Notes under the pieces: generated by a model | What the model saw: the letters and a program-made list of their open reading frames with translations, nothing else | Databases searched by the model: none | What the model was told of the DNA's origin: nothing | Program-made: the position numbers and the translations under genes | Source of the DNA: Saturnia japonica | Lineage: Eukaryota; Arthropoda; Insecta; Lepidoptera; Saturniidae | Direction of reading: 5' to 3' | DNA: 64,000 nt | Assembly (NCBI GenBank): GCA_033032175.1 | Contig: CM065304.1 | Coordinates: 7,502,001 to 7,566,000, forward strand | Shown here: positions 41,201 through 52,630 of the stretch, piece after piece | How the letters are laid out: each line of letters begins with the position of its first letter | How positions within the stretch are numbered: the first letter of the stretch is position 1

Positions 41201-42405
41201 CACAGTTGTTTCCTTTGACACCATCCCTTATGTATTTTATTAGAAAATACATATAAAATAGAGGTGTTATATTAGGCTGATATTTGGTATTACTAATATG
41301 GAATATATTCAGTGATGGATTTAGGCCTAGGCCCGTGAGGTAATAATTATGCCTAGGGCGGCAAAATTTATGAAATGCCAAAATTTTAGAGGCGAAAAAA
41401 AGTCGAGACAATCAATTTTCAAAATTGGTTCAGATTAGTTTTTATAAAACAAATTCTATAGAATATATTATAATTAAATTCATTAATTTACTTCTGAATC
41501 TTTATGGGTAAGATGTAAATTTCTTAATAGATTAATTATAGTTTTTATCGAGTAATGTTCTCTACTTTCTATTCCTTTAGTGAGATTAATCTCACGTGTA
41601 TGAAACATTTTGAAACTACTAAATCTGAATAACTTCTCAATTTGTATTTAGTGTGAAATAAAAATACCATAGATTTTCATGTATTGAATATCATTTTGAT
41701 ATTCATTCAAAGTGTCAGAATATTTTTTGTTTATAAAAATAATTTTTCATGAAAAATAAATCGCGTCTTTTTCCATATTCAATTTTTTGAAACATCAAAA
41801 TAAGTGGTAAAAAAATTAAAATTGAGGTTTTTATCTGAAATTAAAAAAAAAAATCCGATATTCCTCATATTTGCAAAAATTTTCAATTACATCTACAAAT
41901 TTTAATAATTTCTGAAAATCCAAGAGCAATAATGTCGAAATTTTTTAAAATTAAAGTTTATGAGTTGATTTATATTAAAGCGGTCAACTTATGATATAGT
42001 TACATTTATGTGCTTATTATAAATATAAATAAAAAGTTTTAAATTTTTTATTTATTATCCGAGTGTTTTATTTATGTGCTCGTAATCTCAAGAACTTGAG
42101 TGAAGTGCGAGTATTGTGTATTATTGAGACTTGTAAGCAGTTCGGGTGAGTTTTTATTTTGTTAAATAAAACAAAGTCAAACAAAACGCGTTTGATTTTG
42201 TTTTGTTTAATGTACACAACGAAACATCGCGCTGTGGAAAAGTCACAGCAATTATTTTAGTTTTACGAATGCTCTTCATGTGTACAAGTCTCGAATTATT
42301 TTATTCTGTTTCTTAACACTAAAAAAATAATTGATTGATAACTTTAAATTAAGCACTGGTGTTTTTATAATTTGTGGTAGATTTGATTTTATTTTTTAAT
42401 TAAAC

Positions 42406-45345
42406 ATGAGTGGCTACCGAAAAAAATTTAGCGGTGCAGAATATCGTAAAAGGAAAGCAGAAGAATATACGAAAATCGATAATTTACTTTAAAAAATTCC
42501 AAAAATATCTAATTTTATAACAAGCTCAAGTAAGTCTCCTAATAATTACCGACAACCATCATGTTCATCGATCGTAAGTATCTTGTTATGATTGCTTATA
42601 ACTTTATAAAATAATGCTATAAATTTATATATATAATGTTAGTCGGGATAAACATTAAATAAATGCCAGTTGTTGAAATTGATTTTTATTTCTAGTCGGA
42701 ATTAGAAGAGACTTCAGAACAAGATATCGAAGAAGTACAGTCACACCCTTCTCTATTACAAGATACAAACGTGACGCCGTCGAATTTTCCTTCACCACAA
42801 GATACTGAAGAAATCCAGCCAACAACTGATATTTTAAAATTTAATACTGATCCCTTTTTATGGAATTTGAATGAAGAAACACAAGTCTTCATAACTATAA
42901 ACGGTATACCACAAAATAATAATGTGGACTTTAAAAATTCCAGAAATGTTTATAGTGATAAAATGAGGCATTGTTCCAAAAGTTTATTTCAACGTACTTT
43001 AAAAAACGGAGAGATTCAACGCCGTGAGTAGTTAATTTATTCAGAAACTAAAGGGTCTGTATTTTGTGTTCCATGCTTATTATTTGGTAGAAGTGGTGAA
43101 ATGAATGCTTTTACTGGTGAAGGATTTCGTGACTGGAAAAACTCAAAAGCACGCATTGAATGTCATGAAAATTCTGATTTTCACAAAACTAACGTTAGTC
43201 ATTTTAAAGCTCGAGCAGTAGTTCACGGACGTGTTGATCAACGTCTAATAAAAAAGCTCGATGAAGAAATAGCGTATTGGAAAAAAATGTATACCGAGTA
43301 ATTGCAATTATTAAATCACTAGCAATAAGAGGGTTGTTGCCATTTCGAGGAAATTCAGAACGAATACGAGATCCCCGGAATGGAAACTTTCTAGGAACAG
43401 TAGAGCTTTTTGCTGAATTTGATCCATTTTTGTCTGAACATTTAAAATTGTATGCGCACCCTGGTAGTGGAAATACGTCGTATTTGTCTAAAACCATCTA
43501 TGAAGAAATTATATTGATGATTCAGAATAAAGTACTACAACAAATTTCAACTGAAGTGCAATCTGCTAAGTATTTTGGTATAATTGTAGACTCTACTCCT
43601 GATATTGCACAATGTCGATCAGCTTACGATAATTATCAGATATGTACGTGATAACGGTGAAATTGTTGAAAGGTTTCTAGAATTTCTACCAAATATCGGC
43701 CATAAAGCTAAAGATATTGAGGATGTTTTGTTGTAAAATCTCTAGAAAATAATGGTTTGGACATAATGAACTGTCGTGGTCAATCTTATGATAATGCAAG
43801 CAATATGTCAGGTATATACTCAGGTCTTCAACCACGAATCAAAACAATTAATCCTTTAGCAGATTACGTTCCTTGTGCCGCCCATTCTTTAAATTTGGTA
43901 GGATCATGTGTAGCTGAATCGGTAACAGAAACAGTCGACTTCTTTTCTACTTTGCAAGAACTATACAATTTCTTCACTATATCTACACATCTTTGGGAGA
44001 TCTTGGTGCAGCATACAAATTTAAGAGTTAAGAGTCTTTCTCAAACTCGTTGGTCTGCTCGACATGATGCATGTTACGCATTAGAAAAAGAGTGGTCTGC
44101 AATAATTGATGCACTGGAATTTATTGCCGAAAGCAGAGACGAGAAACCGACTACGCGATCTGAAACTACGGGATTGCAGCGAAAATTGCAGTATTTAGAA
44201 ACAGCAATCCTAGTTATTGTTTGGAATGTAATTTTAGATCGTTTTAATGCTGCTAGTAAGAAGCTTCAAGAATCTCAAGCTGATTTATCATCCGTTGTTC
44301 AAATCTATAGTTCTCTGGCTCTATTTCTTCAAGACATGAGAGATAGACAATTTTCTGAATATGAAGAAAAAGCCAAAGCACTATCCGGAGTTTACGATTA
44401 TTATCGTTATGATACTCGTACCAAAAAAAACCAGAAAAATCCAGCTTGATGAGTCACGGGTAAATGAAAGAATTCCTGTTTCTGGACAAGAAAATTTCCG
44501 CACTCATGTTTATTACCCGATTCTAGACACCCTGAGTATGCAATTGGCCGGGCGTAAATGTGCATATGAAAAACTTAACGAAAATTTCAATTTCTTTGAT
44601 AATTTATCTGAAATAGATATGTAAACCTCTTGGGCTTACTGTCGAAATCAAACACGGTTCTGCGTGGTACAATACGTTTATATGCAACGTTAAAGTATTA
44701 TAATATATACGTAGCGCGCTATGTAGTGCGGAACTCTGACAACCGGGCGAGGCGATACAAAGGGCACAGATGTGGCATCGAACGCGTTCCGGTAGGCACT
44801 GGTGCGACCACGCCCCCACTGCCGTTGCTGCGTCCCGCGCGTTGCACCTCGTCCCCCAGTCTCAGATGCGGTGGAAGGCGCGCACGCAGCGTACGACGCT
44901 GCGCGCCCCAGATACAAATGAATTGAAAAATCTTGCCAACAAATTAGTTAGCAAGTATCCTGACGATTTGGAAGAGACGTTAGGCAATGAATGTATTCAC
45001 TTACATTGTCAACTCAAAGATTCCTTAGCAAATACGGAAGATGTACGCTCTGCACAAAAAATATGCAATGTGTTGCATTCACGGAGTCTTTAAGACGTTT
45101 ATCCTAATGTGGACATTGCTCTCCGTATTTTTTTGAGTATTCCGGCTACAAATTGTTCAGGAGAAAGATCTTTTTCCACTCTAAAAAGGGTAAAAACCTA
45201 TTTACGCGCAAGCATGGGCCAAGATAGACTTAATGCTCTTGCATTACTGTCTATTGAAGCTCAACTAGTCCAGGAAATTAATTATGACGATATAATCGAC
45301 GTTTTTGCGCCAACCAAAGCCAGGGAAAAGAAATTTTCAAATTGA
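42406..45345 (+). pseudogene. hAT transposase (ZMYM1/TTF-type), copy B
   Basis: Exon 1 starts at 42406 ('MSGYRKKFSGAEYRKRK'), with the same intron and the same early stop after 'DNLL' as in copy A. The exon 2 stop after 'GEIQRRE' is shared too. The long frame 43757-44449 covers 'QSYDNASNMSGIYSGLQPRI', 'CAAHSLNLVG' and 'LSQTRWSARHDACYALEKEW', including the TRW signature that copy A has lost. It ends 'NCSGERSFSTLKRVKTYLRA...INYDDIIDVF'. The gene is split by the GC-rich insert before the dimerisation block. It is less decayed than copy A but still dead. Confidence 0.88.
44619..44909. mobile_element. 291-bp insertion private to hAT copy B, GC-rich right half
   Basis: Copy A reads 'atagatacaaatgaattg' where copy B has 'aaatagat', then this insert, then 'agatacaaatgaattg'. 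The 4-bp 'agat' is duplicated (44615-44618 and 44910-44913). The insert starts 'atgtaaacctcttgggctta' and ends 'gacgctgcgcgcccc'. It has no poly(A) and no inverted ends that I can see. Short open frames in it have no known domain. Confidence 0.7.
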
Positions 45346-46370
45346 TTAATATAAAATAAAAAAAAGATTTAACGGTCTAAAGTTTATAACTTATTTATTT
45401 GTAATGTTTATAAGTTATACTTAAATTTTTTATTTCAATGAATAAAGTTATTTTTAAATAAAACTATTGGATCAAAATTAATGAAATTCATTTTTTAAAA
45501 GGGCAGCACATCGAACGGGGCCTAGGGCGGCAGCAAGCCCAAATCCGTCACTGAATATATTAGATAACTCGTATTAGGTTCCCGTACCTATTATTTGGTA
45601 TTAGTTAAATATTAGTCACCGCTTCAATATTCGCTATTCGCTACCTACTTGAATCTAATATTGCTATTAAGCGTATCTATTCTCAGTATTCTCTATACTT
45701 ATAGAATGTGCACGGAAGTCTGAGATTTAGCATGGTTACAGTTTATACGGAGGAGTGCAGAAAGATAAAATTTATCTATAATATCTGTTACTAACATATT
45801 AAATAAAATAAATTAATACTGCGAATCCTAAAGTGACCAGTTCCATTGAACTTAGACCCCCCAAAATATTGACATTGTCACTCAACGAAACGTGACAGCA
45901 AGTGATGTAGATAATATAATAGTCATCGTTTATGGTTCATGAATACTGCAAATGTTAAACAGAAAATAGTCTATGATCAAAAAGTCGCTAGTCGAATTTC
46001 GACTTTACGGTGATCGCTAGTATATCATAATAAGCTCAAGAGATTACTTACATTTTATAGCTTATTTATTAATTAAAAGTTATATGTTACATAACTTTTC
46101 GCTAGGAACCTAAGGAACAGAGCAGTAACCATGAAAGTCAATCTATCTGACAAATTGTAGCAAGTACGCGATGTGAGAATAATAGACTAGACGCAGGTGC
46201 GTTGGCAATGCGGACAGCTCGGCCCGGTGGAGACTTGAGCGCATAAATATTTATAAAAAGTATTTTGGATTTTGATTTTTGATATGGACCGTGCACTTCT
46301 CTACAGTGCTTGCACTTTACTTTTTTTATAGTTTATTTACATTTATTTACAGTATACATACACCTACATA

Positions 46371-46929
46371 ACTAGGTGGCTCCGCAGATATTGTTCTGTC
46401 CTTTCCAATCATTGATCGTTCAACTACACTGTTATTTGACCCGTTTTTTTTCGTCGAAAATTCTTCCAGAAACGTAATAAATAAAACAAAATAGGAATTA
46501 GGCATATCCATCGTTCAAATCGTGATTTATGAACATGAGGATCTTACAAAAAACAAGTAGCCAAATCGGTTGAGTCGGTCTCAACAAAAAACAACATTTA
46601 ATTTTTATTTGTATTTGAACATCTTTATTATATAAATTTATTTGCATAAATTATACAAACGCGGTAAGTGATAGTATTTTTTAATAAATAAACTCAAGCG
46701 TGTTTTTATAGTATTCCAGCACTGTTTATAATTAGAGTATCGATATTTTTATAGACTAACCTAACACAATTACCTGAAATTTCTTTTGGGTTTATAAATA
46801 TGGGAATTTTAATATTTTGAATACGATTCTTATGTCTAAAAACATTTAGGGCACTGATGCCCTAATATATATATATATATATAATATATATATTTATATA
46901 TAATATATAATATATATACTGCATTATTC
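46371..46929. other. RTE-tail scrap and AT-rich DNA
   Basis: Starts with 'actaggtggctccgcagata', a scrap of an RTE-like LINE tail. A run of 'atatat' repeats lies at about 46864-46918. No gene seen. Confidence 0.55.
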
Positions 46930-47390
46930 GCTCCCGTGGACTACAAAATAGCATCGATCGGGCACATGCAACTCCCGCTCCCGGTTATATGCTTATTCTG
47001 AGTGATAGAATTATTATCTACAATTATGTGGTGCATTAATTTGATTGATATAGGTATATCCTATGGTTTACTAAGCGTAAGACATTCAAGCGCCCGAATT
47101 GATTCACCATGACCAGTTTTTTTTTATTTGCGCGGAACCCTAATTTCTTTATCTAACATAATAGTAGGTAGTCTAAGTCTTATAACATCAACTATATGCA
47201 ATGTAAATCCCGTCAAAATCAGTCTAACCGTTTCGGAGATTACCAAGAACAAACAGACAGACAACAATTTTAAAAATTTGTGTTTTGTTATAATTACCTT
47301 AAATACACTTTTAGTAAAAAAAACTGTTATTTTGACATTACAAAGAGACAAACAAAAACTGATTATATAAATTATGAAATTAATAAGAAC
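46930..47390 (+). repeat. RTE-like LINE 3' tail, copy 1
   Basis: Shares 'gaattgattcaccatga', 'cgtttcggagattacc' and 'aacaaacagacagac' with 47740-48260. No RT is preserved. Confidence 0.65.
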
Positions 47391-47480
47391 ATAACATACC
47401 ATCACGCCTGTATCCACGAAATGTTAGGCAGAAGTACACTAATGTACATCGACAGTTCGCAGGTTGTTTTTAAATACGTC
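47391..47480 (-). repeat. SINE (family 1) tail
   Basis: Contains 'accatcacgcctgtatccac' and 'actaatgtacatcgacagtt', the 3' part of the SINE seen at 33.5 and 60.6 kb. Confidence 0.7.
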
Positions 47481-47734
47481 TGTTGAAGTGCATTTATGTG
47501 TAATTAAGCAAACAGGATTTCCGATATAAAATCAATAGTACATAATTAGGCTATCGGTTTGCTATTAATTTCGTGACGTCGCTTCGATGCGAATATTTCG
47601 CGATCCGAGAGCGCAACCTTACAAAAATCATTTGTGGGTGATGAGTAATAGAGATAACAAACACCTTGGCTTTGTTATTATATACTACCTACTGTTATTT
47701 GGACTACAACTAACATTTCTTTGATTTATTTAGG
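47481..47734. other. Noncoding spacer
   Basis: No gene or repeat recognised. Confidence 0.45.
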
Positions 47735-48260
47735 TACTAGCTGTGCCCGCGGCTTTGCTCACATGGACTACCTACTGAATACCGTCGATCAGGCACACAC
47801 GCAAATCTTGCTACCCCCGCTCCTGGTTATTTTAAAGACAAAAATGCTTATTGTGGGTGTTTCTTAGAAGATAAACATATACACTCGTTAACTTTTTTGT
47901 AGATATTTTTAATGTCTAAAATTATTTGGTACATTAATTTGCTATATCTCTTACGGTTTACTCAGCAAAAGCCATTTAAGCGTCCGAATTGATTCACCAT
48001 GAACAGTTTTTTTTAATTTGTTCGGAAACCTAATTCTTTTTGTAATATAAAAGTACCCTAAGTTACTCCCTATAAGATCAGCTGTCTATCAGTGAAAGCC
48101 ACGCCAAAATCAGTCCAAACGTTTCGGAGATTACCCGGAACAAACAGACAGACAGACAAAAAATTATAAAATGGGCTTTTGTTAAAGGTATCGTATATAC
48201 TTTCATATGCATTTAGTAAAAAGCTGTTATTTTGACATTACAAACAGACACTTCAATTTT
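47735..48260 (+). repeat. RTE-like LINE 3' tail, copy 2
   Basis: Begins 'tactagctgtgcccgcggct' and ends in 'aacaaacagacagacagaca', typical of the lepidopteran RTE tail family. Related scraps are at 8508, 48843 and (inverted) 63390. Confidence 0.7.
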
Positions 48261-48999
48261 ATCAATTGTATAGATTAGGAATATCAAAATATAAGCCTAA
48301 TTAATATTATATAACACCTCTAAATACGACCTGAGACTTACGAGTGTCTCAGTGCTAGTGTATTATGTGAGTATCAATTTAAAATGCATTTGGTACCTTC
48401 CAAAAATGAAGCTGAAAACACTGAAAATGTGGCTGATGTGAGTAGGTATAACTAACTATACAGTAGTCGTCGCCACGAGTACATGCTTTGTAGCTAACAA
48501 AACTATAACTTGAATCATTTCTAATTAGCGCCATATACTAGTGGTGACTTTCGACTAAATTCAATAGAACATCGATAAGATTTAAAAAAAAATGTACGTG
48601 TAACCTTTACGAGCGTTTGATTTAAAACTTTTTCGACCTTGTACAATATATTCTGACCTAGTAAGAGAAAATGCAAACATAGAAAAACAATTTCTTTTAA
48701 GGTAAATCTTTTTGGAACAGAACAATAATAAGGATTAATATTTGGTATTGTTAACATAAATTGAGAGCAATGCATAAACGCAATACACAAGCATACAATT
48801 TTAAATATTATTTATTCTATACAACATGATAAAATATATTAGAACTAGCGGTTTGCCCGCGGCTCCACACACGTTTATAGTTGCGCAGTAGTTATTTTCA
48901 TCCCGTAATTTATTTATTTCATCCATTTTGGTTTGTCATTCGTATGCTGCCGTATCAAATAAGGAATCGCGTGTTTTTCCCGTGTATGGGAAAAAATGG
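48261..48999. other. Noncoding DNA before the Jockey LINE
   Basis: Holds an RTE-tail scrap at about 48843 ('actagcggtttgcccgcggc'). No gene seen. Confidence 0.5.
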
Positions 49000-51176
49000 A
49001 AATTAAAAATTATAGACATATGTATATCTATTTTAAATACTTTAGGCAAAATTTTTGAAAAGTTAATTTTTAAATTTGTTAGTCCTCTAATCTATAAATC
49101 TATGCCAACTCAGCAACACGGTTTTATGAAAAAGCGTTCCACTATTACTAATTTGTCTCTGTTCACAGATTACATACTAACTGGTGTGGCGACATCTACA
49201 TAGCGGCGACACATAGCGACATCTATCGAGTCACATAAGTCGCATCCTACTATCCTACATTGCGCTATAGAAATTAACTCAATCGTTGAGTATATATACA
49301 TGAACCCGACTACAACCGTTGGGGCAGCTGCCCGCCAGACATAACACCCGTCTGGTCGGAGGATCCTCCCTTTGCAATAGTTCTTCTACACTGGTGACCC
49401 TGAGCATGAACGTCAGCGCAACCTTCTTCGCACAGCTACATCGTGACGTCATCATCTCTTCCACAAGCTTTCGAGCAGTGAGTCATACAGCCAGCCAGCA
49501 TCCACGGCTACTACGGGTATCCTGACCACCAGCATGCAGCGGGCGCGCATTCCTGGTCATCACTCACAGCCTTCTCAGCGACCTTGGCACAGCACACTGC
49601 ACTTCGGCCGGTCAGCAAGCAGAGACGCACTTCTCTCCTGGTCGACGCAGCAGCCAGCCACCACGCGGCACTGCAACACTCCGACTCACTGGGGCATCAT
49701 CGCAGACAGTTCCGACTCACCGTGAACTATGCGACATCTGGTTCCGACTCACTGGAACATTCCACTGGCCCGGCAAGCATCACAAGATGTATGGACGACT
49801 CAACCTGCTATCGACCTCCGGTCTCGGAGGGGAGTGATGTGGCGACATCTACATAGCGGCGACACATAGCGACATCTATCGAGTCACATAAGTCGCATCC
49901 TACTATCCTACATTGCGCTATAGAAATTAACTCAATCGTTGAGTATATATACATGAACCCGACTACAACCGTTGGTCAGCTGCCCGCCAGACATAACACC
50001 CGTCTGGTCGGAGGATCCTCCCTTTGCAATAGTTCTTCTACACTGGTATGGATAAAAAACAGCAGGTCGATGTCATATATACCGATTTTGAAAAAGCGTT
50101 TGATCGTGTGGATCATATTATTCTGATGCAAAAACTTTATTTTCTTGGTATACGTGGCAACTTACATAGGTAGTTTGAATCTTATTTAAGAAACAGGATG
50201 CAAGCTGTTGTAGTGGGTGGTTCTTGCAGTAATTTTATCAATATACCCTCTGGGGTCCCGCAAGGATCAATCCTAGGTCCGCTACTTTATAATGCTTATC
50301 TTTTTGACATATGTGATTGTTTTAAGCACTCAAAATTTATAATTTTTGGTGACGATAAGAAGATTTATTTAAGGGTTAAATCGGAAACTGACTGCATAAA
50401 TATCCAACGTGACATTAATACTCTTGAGGAATATTATAAAAAGAATAAAATTACTGTTAACGTAAATAAGTGCGTAAATATCAGCTTTACACGTAAATCT
50501 AAAGTTATTAACTTTCAGTATTACATAAATAATATTCCTATTAGAAAAGTTGACAAGGTTAGAGACTTAGGTGTTATTTTTGATTATAAGCTGTCTATGA
50601 GTGATCACATAGATGTCATCATTAGTAAAGCATATAAACAATTAGGCTTCATCAAACGTATATGCGAACCATTCACAAATATAGAGTGTATTAAAATGCT
50701 GTACTTCGCGTACGTAAGAAGTATTCTTGAATATGCTTCAGTCATATGGTCGCCTCAATATAATAAATACATAGACAGTATTGAATCTATTCAGAAAAAA
50801 TTTGTAAAATTTTTATGCTATAAAGATTTTAAAGAATTTACGAACTATGGTGATCTATGTAAGTATTTTCGCCTAGACTCTTTAGAAGTGCGGCGTCGAC
50901 AACATGAAATGATTTTATTGCACTCTATACTATCGGGCTATATTGATTGTCCCGATCTTTTGGGCTCTGTATCACTGCGAGTACCAAAATACTGTACACG
51001 CAAAGCACCGTTATTTGCTGTCCCATGCTAAATCTAACTATGCTCAAAATTCAATACTGTGTCGCATTGCCCGATCATTAAATGAAGTATACGATATGGT
51101 AGACATATTTCGATATTCACGGAATACATTTAAGAGTGAAATAATAAAGTTACAACGCGGAATTATACAATTATAA
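49000..51176 (+). pseudogene. Jockey LINE reverse transcriptase (interrupted)
   Basis: The first part reads 'ISILNTLGKIFEKLIFKFVS' and 'QQHGFMKKRSTITNLSLFTD' (RT fingers). After the TRIM it resumes with 'DVIYTDFEKAFDRVDH', a TAG after 'GNLHR', then 'GVPQGSILGPLLYNAYLFDI' and 'KFIIFGDDKKIYLRV'. This last holds the catalytic FGDD box, both aspartates kept. The thumb is 'DLGVIFDYKLSMSDHI' and 'YVRSILEYASVIWSPQY'. Near 51015 a frameshift leads to the C-terminus '...FKSEIIKLQRGIIQL' ending at 51176. Apart from the stop and one frameshift it is well preserved. The N-terminal endonuclease and ORF1 are absent. Confidence 0.87.
49185..50042 (+). mobile_element. TRIM-like miniature LTR retrotransposon
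   Basis: Two direct LTRs, 49185-49390 (206 bp) and 49838-50042 (205 bp), both begin 'tgtggcgacatctacatagc' and end 'agttcttctaca'. They differ only around 'gttggggcagc' versus 'gttggtcagc'. Next to LTR1 is 'ctggtgaccctgagcatg', a likely primer-binding site. LTR2 is preceded by the purine tract 'ggaggggagtga'. The internal 447 bp have no retroviral domain. The element is flanked by the 4-bp duplication 'ctgg' (49181-49184 and 50043-50046). Confidence 0.92.
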
Positions 51177-51435
51177 TATAAAAAGGTTAAAGCACACAAG
51201 TCAGAAATACAGACATACGCTCACACACACACATTCTGACACGCGCACACACACACACGCACACTATCTAAACGCCAGTAAAGATTACATGTTTTTCTTT
51301 TGTCTACTTATGTATATTTTTATGTATCACTTCCTGTAATTGTGAAATCCTGTTTTGGCTTTAATTGTTAAATACTATAAGATATTATATAAAATATTGT
51401 ATGCTGTTGGATTTCCAAATAAATAAATAAATAAT

Positions 51436-51579
51436 TTTCATCAAAATCGGTTCGAATGTATTATTCAATATTCTTATAACCTTCCATATTATATATATGC
51501 TACTCTTAAGTAATTACGTAATTAACTATACTTCTTGAATACAAAATTTAATCAAAATCGTATAAGACCAAAAAAAAAT
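51436..51579. other. RTE-like tail scrap
   Basis: 'catcaaaatcggttcgaatg' near 51438 is typical of a LINE tail. Nothing else recognised. Confidence 0.5.
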
Positions 51580-51905
51580 TATTGCATATTCGTCGAACCT
51601 CTCAGTTACAGTACCGTCATCTGCGTACCCAACGATACCGGGTTTTAGCAGATCTTTGATGTGCAGCAGAAATAATGTCGCTGAGAGTACAGATCCCTGA
51701 GGAACTCCAGCATTTATAGCCTTGGCGTCAGACGAGCAGCCATCAACAACCACTTGTATTGTCCTGTCCCTCAGAAAATCACTGGTCCAGGTTCGCAGGC
51801 GATCGGAGATTCCATAAGCCCGGAGCTTGCTTAAGAAATTTGCATGCCAGACCCTATCAAACTCCTTTCCAACATCTAAAGAGACAGCAACAGCCTCTCC
51901 GTTTC
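51580..51905 (-). pseudogene. LINE reverse transcriptase palm fragment (second clade)
   Basis: The minus strand encodes 'AVAVSLDVGKEFDRVWHANF' (catalytic A box), 'LRDRTIQVVVDGCSS', 'INAGVPQGSVLSATLFLLHI' and 'LLKPGIVGYADDGTVTERF' (catalytic YADD box). It is open through the whole palm. Sequence differs clearly from the Jockey LINE next to it. Both ends are cut off: no fingers, thumb or endonuclease. Confidence 0.85.
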
Positions 51906-52472
51906 TTCAGTTTCTTCTTTATGAAGATATACTTAGGAAAAGACTATGACTTTGGCTTTGAAAAAAATTAGAAAACTGAATATTACTTTATATATAATAT
52001 AGAGAAAATTTAAGACACGACTATAGCCTTTGTTAACATGGATTTAAAAGCAGAAAAATTGCAGACATGGTATCGGTCTTCATACAAAAAAAAAAATACA
52101 TATGACATGGCTGTAGCCTCTTAACTTGAACTTGGATTATAAAAACATGTGACTTGGCTGCATGGTTTTAGATACCTTTGCCTTTCTCTTTCACGAAGAA
52201 AGAGAAGAAAAAGTACACCAAAAAAAAAAAAATTTGACAATTGACAGACTTTGTTGTTGATATTTACATAATTATTTAGTTGTAGTTTTTTAAAACGTAG
52301 TGGTTCTAATCTCTTTGTTTTATAATATGAATTACAAAATCATTACGTAAATTGTATTTATTTTAAACCTGTAATTTGGTACGTAATAAGATTTTATGTT
52401 TTGTACATTCGTATGAATATTTTGTAGAGACAAAATGAAACGAGCACATTCAAATTTTATCTCTTCAAACAG
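51906..52472. other. Noncoding DNA before the laminin-like exons
   Basis: AT-rich, with two similar 'gactttggctttg / gacttggctgcatgg' stretches near 51945 and 52150. No exon recognised. Confidence 0.45.
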
Positions 52473-52630
52473 AATGCCACTGCAACCTGGCCGGTACTTT
52501 GGGTGGCCTGGAAGCATGCGACACTCGTGGTGGTCAATGTAACTGTAAATTGCATGTCGGTGAATGTCAGTGCAACCAATGTCAGGATGGATTCTACAGG
52601 CTCGAAGCTGCAATGTGTTTGGATGTACTG
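52473..52630 (+). pseudogene. Laminin alpha exon: laminin-EGF repeat
   Basis: Acceptor 'ctcttcaaacag', donor 'ctggtcagt'. It encodes 'ECHCNLAGTLGGLEACDTRG', 'GQCNCK' and 'CNQCQDGFYRLEA', the 8-cysteine laminin-EGF pattern. A one-base shift before the end moves 'NVFGCTG' into the next frame. 'HVGECQC' replaces the usual 'HVGGRQC'. Confidence 0.88.

Larger units (their letters stand above)
41310..45553 (+). mobile_element. hAT DNA transposon, copy B
   Basis: The 4244-bp element has the same 17-bp ends as copy A and the same 8-bp target duplication 'aatatatt' (41302-41309 and 45554-45561). It is longer mainly because of the GC-rich insert at 44619-44909 and because it keeps about 35 bp that copy A lost at the same point. 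Confidence 0.92.
41055..46370. repeat. Composite repeat, copy B (host repeat plus hAT)
   Basis: Collinear with 11366-16270 on both sides of the hAT element. Differences are mostly single bases and small indels, apart from the retroposon at 41128-41200 and the 291-bp insert at 44619-44909. The match ends at about 46345-46370 near 'tttatttacagtatac'. Confidence 0.88.
49000..51435 (+). mobile_element. Jockey-type LINE, 5'-truncated, split by a TRIM
   Basis: Starts inside the RT domain and ends in a (CA)n-rich 3' UTR and an 'aaataaataaata' tail near 51435. Removing the 49185-50042 insert plus one copy of the 4-bp target duplication rejoins the frame in phase across the site. Confidence 0.85.

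Noticed and set aside
46864..46918. Regulatory TATA cluster
   Set aside because: Simple AT dinucleotide repeat inside a LINE tail; no promoter context.
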